NCBI GenBank assembly: GCA_024508675.1
Contig: JANINQ010000021.1
Span: forward strand, 1-64,000
Origin: Afipia sp.
GTDB taxonomy: Bacteria; Pseudomonadota; Alphaproteobacteria; Rhizobiales; Xanthobacteraceae
Length of the DNA stretch: 64,000 nt
Direction: 5' to 3'
Positions 61,975-64,000 of this stretch are shown piece by piece. A model generated the notes under the pieces. It was given only the letters and a program-made list of their open reading frames with translations, ran no database searches and was not told the origin of the DNA. Each line of letters starts with the position of its first letter. The stretch's first letter is position 1. The position numbers and the translations under genes are program-made.

Positions 61975-62880
61975 TTATTCACCCGGCAGTTTCGTTCCAG
62001 TGACGCGCGCATACATACGGGCCACCGAGGCATCGTCATCACGGCCCATTCCGGCGGCGGAGGTCATCAGGAACATCTGCAGGGCCGCGGCGGACACCGG
62101 CACCGGGAATTTGGCCGTGCGCGCCATGTCCTGAATGATCCCGAGATCCTTGACGAAGATGTCCACGGCGCTGCGAGGGGTATAGTCGCCATCCAGCACA
62201 TGCGGCATCCGGTTCTCGAACATCCATGAATTGCCGGCGGAGGCCGTAATCACCTCATAGACCTTCCTGATGTCGAGGCCCTGCTTGGCGGCGAACGCCA
62301 TCGCCTCGCTGGCGGCCGCGATATGCACGCCCGCGAGCAACTGGTTGATCATCTTGAACGCTGCGCCCTGCCCCGGCTGATCGCCGAGTTCGTAGAGCTT
62401 GGCCGACATGGCATCGAGCGCAGGTCTCGCCCTGCCAAACGCTGCCGGACTGCCGGACGCGAGAATGGTGAGTTCACCCTGCGCTGCCCGCTGGGCGCCA
62501 CCGCTAATCGGCGCATCGAGATAAAGCCTGCCGCTCGCCTCAAGCTGTTTGGCGAGGCGCCGCGCCACGTCCGGGTCCATCGTCGCCGATGATATGAAGA
62601 CCGCGCCTTTCGGCAGCGTTTCCGCCACACCCCCGGCACGGAACAGGATGGTCTCCGTCTGGGCGGCGTTCACGACCACGCTGACCACGGCATCGGCACC
62701 ATCCGCTGCCTCTGCCGGTGACGCCACTCCGCGTCCGCCCTCGGCCGCCAGTCTGGCGACCGCATCCGGCGTCACATCGCAGCCCGCCACGTCGAATCCG
62801 GCGCGCTTCAATGACAGCGCCATGCCCAGCCCCATCGAACCAAGACCAACGACCCCGACGCGCCATGGCTTTGATGTCAT
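61975..62880 (-). CDS. ltnD: L-threonate dehydrogenase
   Basis: A 301-residue beta-hydroxyacid dehydrogenase: VGVVGLGSMGLGMALSLKRA at the N-terminus, substrate motif LYLDAPISGGAQRAAQGELT, catalytic lysine in GQGAAFKMINQLLAG and PRSAVDIFVKDLGIIQDMAR near the end. In loci with OtnK, OtnI and OtnC this enzyme oxidises L-threonate (or D-erythronate) at C2 to the 2-oxo acid. GAGGAAAC precedes the ATG at 62880. It is the first gene of the minus-strand otn group and is divergent from otnC across 135 bases. Confidence 0.92.
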   Translation of the reverse strand: MTSKPWRVGVVGLGSMGLGMALSLKRAGFDVAGCDVTPDAVARLAAEGGRGVASPAEAADGADAVVSVVVNAAQTETILFRAGGVAETLPKGAVFISSATMDPDVARRLAKQLEASGRLYLDAPISGGAQRAAQGELTILASGSPAAFGRARPALDAMSAKLYELGDQPGQGAAFKMINQLLAGVHIAAASEAMAFAAKQGLDIRKVYEVITASAGNSWMFENRMPHVLDGDYTPRSAVDIFVKDLGIIQDMARTAKFPVPVSAAALQMFLMTSAAGMGRDDDASVARMYARVTGTKLPGE

Positions 62881-63015
62881 GTTTCCTCATCTTGTTGCTT
62901 GCTCGTGCATTGACGCCGAGCGATTGAAAGCTTGGTAGCATGGCTCGCCGCGCGTCCAAAATGGCATTTGAGCCGCGCTGCAAACCATGGGAGAACCCAT
63001 TCCGAAAGGCGGCTC

Positions 63016-63672
63016 ATGACAGAAACCCGGCTTCGCGACCAAATCTGCCAGTTCGGCCGTTCGCTGTTCGAGCGGGGCCTGACGCCCGGCTCTTCGGGCA
63101 ATATCAGCGTCCGCCTTGACGATGGCGGCTGGCTGGTCACGCCAACAAATGCCTCGCTGGGCTTTCTCGACCCCGCCCGCCTGTCACGGCTGAATGGATC
63201 GGGCCGCGTCATGTCCGGCGATGCGCCGACCAAGGAAATCCCGTTGCACGCGGCGCTCTATGAGACGCGACGCGGCGCCCGGGCCGTCGTCCATCTTCAT
63301 TGCGCACACTGTGTCGCGGTATCGATGCTGCCGGAGATCAACCCCAAAGCCGCCCTTCCACCCTTGACGCCCTATTACAAGATGCGCTGCGAGGAAACGG
63401 CGCTGCTGCCCTATTACCGCCCCGGCGATGCCGCCGTCGCGGATGCGATCCGTGGGCTTGCCGGACAATATTCATGCGTGCTGCTGTCCAATCACGGTCC
63501 GGTTGTCGCCGGGAATACGCTGGAAGCTGCTGTCTTCGCGATGGAAGAACTTGAGGAGACGGCGAAGCTCTATCTCATGACGCGAAACCTGAATCCCCGC
63601 ATGCTGACGCCGGAACAGGTCAATGATCTCTCCGCAACATTTGGCCAATCGAAACCGGATTCATCGTCATGA
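63016..63672 (+). CDS. otnC: 3-oxo-tetronate 4-phosphate decarboxylase
   Basis: A 218-residue class II aldolase/adducin-family enzyme. Substrate phosphate and metal motifs: LTPGSSGNISVRLDDGGWLV, the zinc-binding RAVVHLHCAHCVAVS with two histidines, and LLSNHGPVVAGNTLEAAVFA. It should split 3-oxo-tetronate 4-phosphate into dihydroxyacetone phosphate and CO2, completing the pathway of LtnD, OtnI and OtnK encoded divergently. The ATG at 63016 has AAAGG upstream; the frame opens at 62932 but that region is the promoter. It overlaps arsC by 4 bases. L-fuculose-phosphate aldolase is the general alternative and is excluded by context. Confidence 0.92.
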   Translation: MTETRLRDQICQFGRSLFERGLTPGSSGNISVRLDDGGWLVTPTNASLGFLDPARLSRLNGSGRVMSGDAPTKEIPLHAALYETRRGARAVVHLHCAHCVAVSMLPEINPKAALPPLTPYYKMRCEETALLPYYRPGDAAVADAIRGLAGQYSCVLLSNHGPVVAGNTLEAAVFAMEELEETAKLYLMTRNLNPRMLTPEQVNDLSATFGQSKPDSSS

Positions 63673-64000
63673 CCGTTACGATCTATCACAACCCCGCCTG
63701 CGGCACGTCGCGCAATACACTCGCGATGATCCGTCAGAGCGGTGAAGAGCCAACGATCATCGAGTATCTTTCCGCGCCGCCTTCCCGCGAGAAGCTGGTG
63801 TCACTGATCCAGTCGATGAACATTTCCGTGCGAGCGCTTGTCCGCGAAAAGGAAGCGCTATTTTCCAGTCTGAATCTGTCCGATCCAGCCATGACCGACG
63901 AGCAATTGATCGACGCGATGGTCGCACATCCGATCCTGATGAACCGCCCGATCGTCGAGACATCGAAAGGCGTGCGCCTGTGCCGTCCGTCGGAGCTGGT
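63669..64000 (+). CDS. arsC: Arsenate reductase ArsC (partial, runs off the window)
   Basis: The first 110 residues of a glutaredoxin-linked arsenate reductase; the gene continues past the right edge. The catalytic cysteine C11 lies in YHNPACGTSRNT, the diagnostic ArsC motif, followed by EYLSAPPSREKLVSLI and VRALVREKEALF. The conserved HPILMNRPIVETSKGVRLCR supplies the basic residues that hold arsenate. Its ATG overlaps the otnC stop codon (ATGA), so it is translationally coupled to an acid-sugar gene. No arsR, arsB or acr3 gene is visible beside it in the window. Compare the divergent ArsC-like protein at 2524. Confidence 0.93.
   Translation, partial: MTVTIYHNPACGTSRNTLAMIRQSGEEPTIIEYLSAPPSREKLVSLIQSMNISVRALVREKEALFSSLNLSDPAMTDEQLIDAMVAHPILMNRPIVETSKGVRLCRPSEL

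Overview
The window is a high-GC, densely coded chromosomal segment with 56 protein-coding genes supported here. Gene content and protein style point to an alphaproteobacterium of the Nitrobacteraceae/Bradyrhizobiaceae (Bradyrhizobium, Afipia or Rhodopseudomonas-like). That placement is an inference from family content, since no rRNA gene is present to settle it. I saw no tRNA, rRNA, CRISPR array, insertion sequence or prophage, and base composition is uniform, so most of the window looks like core or stable accessory chromosome.

Layout. About 0.4-16 kb holds mixed housekeeping genes: a PAS-domain protein, DctA, an ArsC-like reductase, a 2H phosphoesterase, an ArsR/AHSA1 pair, ilvD divergent from a LysR regulator, a DUF899/HTH/beta-propeller group, guaA, an rRNA m5C methyltransferase and a MAPEG protein. 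About 16-30 kb has a cAMP-phosphodiesterase-like hydrolase, a CurA-like reductase, guaB, a 14-helix MFS exporter, rlmE and a Ppx/GppA phosphatase. It also has a solitary molybdenum hydroxylase large subunit (CoxL-like, AYRGAGR motif), a hot-dog protein, a YaiI protein and the ABC-F ATPase Uup. About 30-40 kb is a long minus-strand run centred on valine catabolism (mmsA, acyl-CoA dehydrogenase, 3-hydroxyisobutyryl-CoA hydrolase, mmsB). An acyl-CoA synthetase, a MaoC hydratase and an SDR follow, with a TetR gene at the head. About 40-47 kb has an enoyl-CoA hydratase, a thiolase, a FabF-like synthase, an HxlR regulator divergent from an enoyl reductase, a methyltransferase, a lysine-rich DUF6496 protein and a DUF4189 secreted protein.

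About 47-60 kb is the most interesting part. A three-gene minus-strand operon encodes a DUF2126 transglutaminase (1110 aa), a fused circularly permuted ATP-grasp/Alpha-E protein and a small transglutaminase, which look like a poorly understood peptide-ligase/peptidase system. Next to it a PAS-PAS-AAA+-HTH sigma-54 activator is divergent from cynA-cynB-cynD-cynS (cyanate ABC transporter plus cyanase). The intergenic region contains a textbook -24/-12 sigma-54 promoter (TGGCAC-N5-TTGC) in front of cynA. Three near-identical inverted repeats (TACGA-N4-TCGTA) lie 57-108 bp upstream of it, next to the activator's own start codon. This reads as a self-contained sigma-54 switch for cyanate use, unlike the LysR-type CynR control of E. 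coli.

About 60-64 kb is an acid-sugar catabolic locus (otnK, otnI, ltnD divergent from otnC) for L-threonate/D-erythronate-type C4 acids. An arsC gene overlaps the end of otnC and runs off the right edge.
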